Part shown: piece by piece, positions 62,554-64,000 of the stretch
How positions within the stretch are numbered: the stretch's first letter is position 1
Layout: each line of letters opens with the position of its first letter
NCBI RefSeq assembly: GCF_002946835.1
Contig: NZ_CP026652.1
Span: 5,952,001-6,016,000 of the forward strand
From: Streptomyces dengpaensis
GTDB lineage: Bacteria; Actinomycetota; Actinomycetes; Streptomycetales; Streptomycetaceae
Reading direction: 5' to 3'
DNA: 64,000 bases
Position numbers and translations under genes: made by a program
The notes under the pieces: model-generated
The model's input: the letters and a program-made list of their open reading frames with translations, nothing else
What the model was told of the DNA's origin: nothing
Databases searched by the model: none

Positions 62554-63477
62554 TTAGGACGCGCTGTGCTCGGCGATGAGCTCGCGAGCCGCGTCGAGGT
62601 CGTCGGGGGTCTTCAGCGCCAGCGTCTGGACGCCGGGCAGCGCGCGCTTGGCCAGACCGGTCAGGGTGCCGCCGGGGCAGACCTCGACCAGCGCGGTCAC
62701 GCCGAGTTCCTTGAACGTCTCCATGCACAGGTCCCAGCGGACCGGGTTGGCGACCTGGCCGACGAGACGCGCCAGGACGTCGGCGCCGGTCGTGACGACC
62801 TGCCCGTCCTTGTTCGAGACGTACGTGACCGTCGGCTCCGCGGGCTGCAGGTCCGCGGCGGCCTCGGCCAGCGCGTCGACGGCGGGAGTCATGTGGTGGG
62901 TGTGGAACGCGCCCGCGACCTTGAGGGCCACGACACGGCGTACGCCCTCGGGCTTGTCCGCCTCCAGGGCGGCCAGCTCCGCCAGCGTGCCGGCGGCCAC
63001 GATCTGGCCCGCGCCGTTCACGTTCGCCGGGGTCAGACCGAGCTTCTCCAGGTGCGGAACCGTCGTCTCGGGGTCCCCACCCAGCAACGCCGACATACCG
63101 GTCTGCGTGATCGCCGAGGCGTCGGCCATCGCCAGGCCCCGCTTGCGTACGAGCCGCAGTGCGGTGGCGTCGTCGAGCACTCCCGCGAACGCGGCGGCCG
63201 TGATCTCGCCGACGCTGTGGCCCGCGACGGCACCCGGGGTGAAGTCACCGAGTGCCGCGGCCGACAGCAGTCCCGCGGCGACGAGGAGCGGCTGAGCGAC
63301 AGCCGTGTCCCGGATCGCGTCCGCGTCGGCCTGCGTGCCGTAGTGGGTGAGGTCGAGCCCGATGGCGTCCGACCACACGGCGAGGCGGTCGGCGGCCCCG
63401 GGAAGTTCGAGCCAAGGAGTCAGGAAGCCGGGGGTCTGGGAACCCTGGCCGGGAGCGACGAGTACGAGCACTCTCAC
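62554..63477 (-). CDS. fabD: Malonyl-CoA:ACP transacylase
   Basis: 307 residues. GHSVGE with catalytic Ser88, preceded by VAPGQGSQTPG near residue 7, RKRGLAMADAS (Arg of malonyl binding) and catalytic His in AGAFHTHHM. It loads malonyl onto ACP. The GTG at 63477 begins VRVLVLVAPG; a second GTG two codons in is equally usable. First gene of the fab operon, with fasR ending 83 nt upstream; that gap must contain the promoter on which FasR acts. Confidence 0.94.
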   Translation of the reverse strand: MRVLVLVAPGQGSQTPGFLTPWLELPGAADRLAVWSDAIGLDLTHYGTQADADAIRDTAVAQPLLVAAGLLSAAALGDFTPGAVAGHSVGEITAAAFAGVLDDATALRLVRKRGLAMADASAITQTGMSALLGGDPETTVPHLEKLGLTPANVNGAGQIVAAGTLAELAALEADKPEGVRRVVALKVAGAFHTHHMTPAVDALAEAAADLQPAEPTVTYVSNKDGQVVTTGADVLARLVGQVANPVRWDLCMETFKELGVTALVEVCPGGTLTGLAKRALPGVQTLALKTPDDLDAARELIAEHSAS

Positions 63478-63560
63478 ACTCTCTCTTGTGGACGGCTACG
63501 GCCGCCCGTGAGGACAAGGACGAAGAACACGAAGGGGAATTGTAGGCCCCCGACAAAAGG

Positions 63561-64000
63561 CTAGGTTTGCGGATCTCTATCAGCCAGGCGCCCCAGGATC
63601 AGTGCGATCCGCAGGGTGAACGCGGAGCGTACATCCGAGGGCGACCAGCCGGTGACGTCCGTCACACGTCGAAGCCGGTAGCGCACGGTGTTGGGATGCA
63701 CGAACAGCATCCGGGCCGCGCCTTCGAGGCTGCTCGCCTGTTCCAGGTAGACGCTGAGTGTCTCGAGGAGGGCGGAGCCGGCCTCCTCCAGCGGTCTGTA
63801 GATCTCCTCCACCAACTGCTCGCGGGCGGACGGGTCTCCGGCGATCGCGCGCTCCGGCAGGAGATCGTCCGCGAGAACCGGCCGCGGGGCGTCCTGCCAG
63901 GCGAAACACGCCTTGAGCCCGGCCGCGGCGGCCTGCGCGGAGCGGGTCGCGGCGAGCAGATCGGACACGACCGGCCCGGCGACGACCGGCCCGGAGGCGT
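63561..64000 (-). CDS. fasR: PucR-family regulator FasR (5' part beyond window)
   Basis: The last 146 codons are visible; no start occurs within the window, and the frame runs to the right edge (SGPVVAGPVVSDLLAATRSA). It ends with the PucR HTH_30 signature: LSVYLEQASSLEGAARMLFV and HPNTVRYRLRRVTDVTGWSP. Located immediately upstream of fabD, where streptomycete FasR activates the fabD-fabH-acpP-fabF promoter and controls fatty acid synthesis. The preceding DAPRPVLADDLLPERAIAGD is also typical of FasR. Confidence 0.85.
   Translation of the reverse strand, partial: ASGPVVAGPVVSDLLAATRSAQAAAAGLKACFAWQDAPRPVLADDLLPERAIAGDPSAREQLVEEIYRPLEEAGSALLETLSVYLEQASSLEGAARMLFVHPNTVRYRLRRVTDVTGWSPSDVRSAFTLRIALILGRLADRDPQT

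Overview
The window is Streptomyces chromosome. It is very GC-rich with dense coding, GTG starts, many 4-8 nt stop/start overlaps and strong third-position GC. Gene content and order match the conserved core between fasR-fabD-fabH-acpP-fabF at the right end and matB and mbl at the left (from memory, roughly SCO2386 to SCO2451 of S. coelicolor, here in inverted orientation). The species cannot be fixed from the sequence alone. No tRNA, rRNA, CRISPR array, integrase or complete insertion sequence was seen.

Left end (1-8395, minus strand): a complete FxSxx-COOH radical-SAM peptide (RiPP) operon. It holds the precursor fxsA (ending in FDSAL), a hairpin, the rSAM/SPASM maturase fxsB, an AAC(3)-family acetyltransferase, the TIR-like fxsC, and fxsT (ParA-like, TIR-like, NB-ARC and TPR regions), which runs off the edge. 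Next to it lies a sensor histidine kinase ruined by deletions (8595-9404). Then come mbl, a fused acyl-CoA carboxyltransferase and matB.

14.0-20.2 kb: a translationally coupled cassette (27-residue peptide, HELWH metallopeptidase-like protein, seven-helix MAB_1171c-type membrane protein, FAD monooxygenase) converges on a MerR-PP2C fusion gene. A 25-bp tandem duplication has apparently removed that gene's normal stop. An ATP-grasp protein and a hypothetical protein follow.

20.5-31.9 kb (minus): a surface-glycan locus with Trm112, an EamA transporter, two methyltransferases, a condensation-like protein, a 1,533-residue AftD-like arabinofuranosyltransferase, a GT4 glycosyltransferase and a DUF3068 membrane protein. 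Most genes overlap by 4 nt.

32-48 kb: a small DUF2613 protein behind a strongly folded leader, a PucR-type regulator, then a sugar/sugar-acid region. The latter has an IclR regulator, SMP-30 lactonase, secreted GH35 beta-galactosidase, monosaccharide ABC transporter, U32-like protein, alcohol dehydrogenase and galactonate-dehydratase-like enzyme. Copies of TGTTCGAAATTTCGAACA-like operators upstream of iclR, the dehydratase and the U32-like gene tie these into one probable regulon. A CobD/HisC-like aminotransferase with a low-complexity tail sits among them.

48-64 kb: mostly housekeeping genes. These are a secreted M14 carboxypeptidase, MDR reductase with divergent MarR regulator, EI24 protein, a secreted C15-like peptidase whose nucleophile position is Ser, galM, an SGNH lipoprotein, DUF3145, and the fab operon with fasR.

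Two dispersed repeat families recur. One is a roughly 100-bp intergenic hairpin element beginning CAGCCCGTCCGGCGTT. The other is a 37-45 bp palindrome (TGGGGGT...TGGGGGAG) that has inserted in frame into at least four genes, including fabH.
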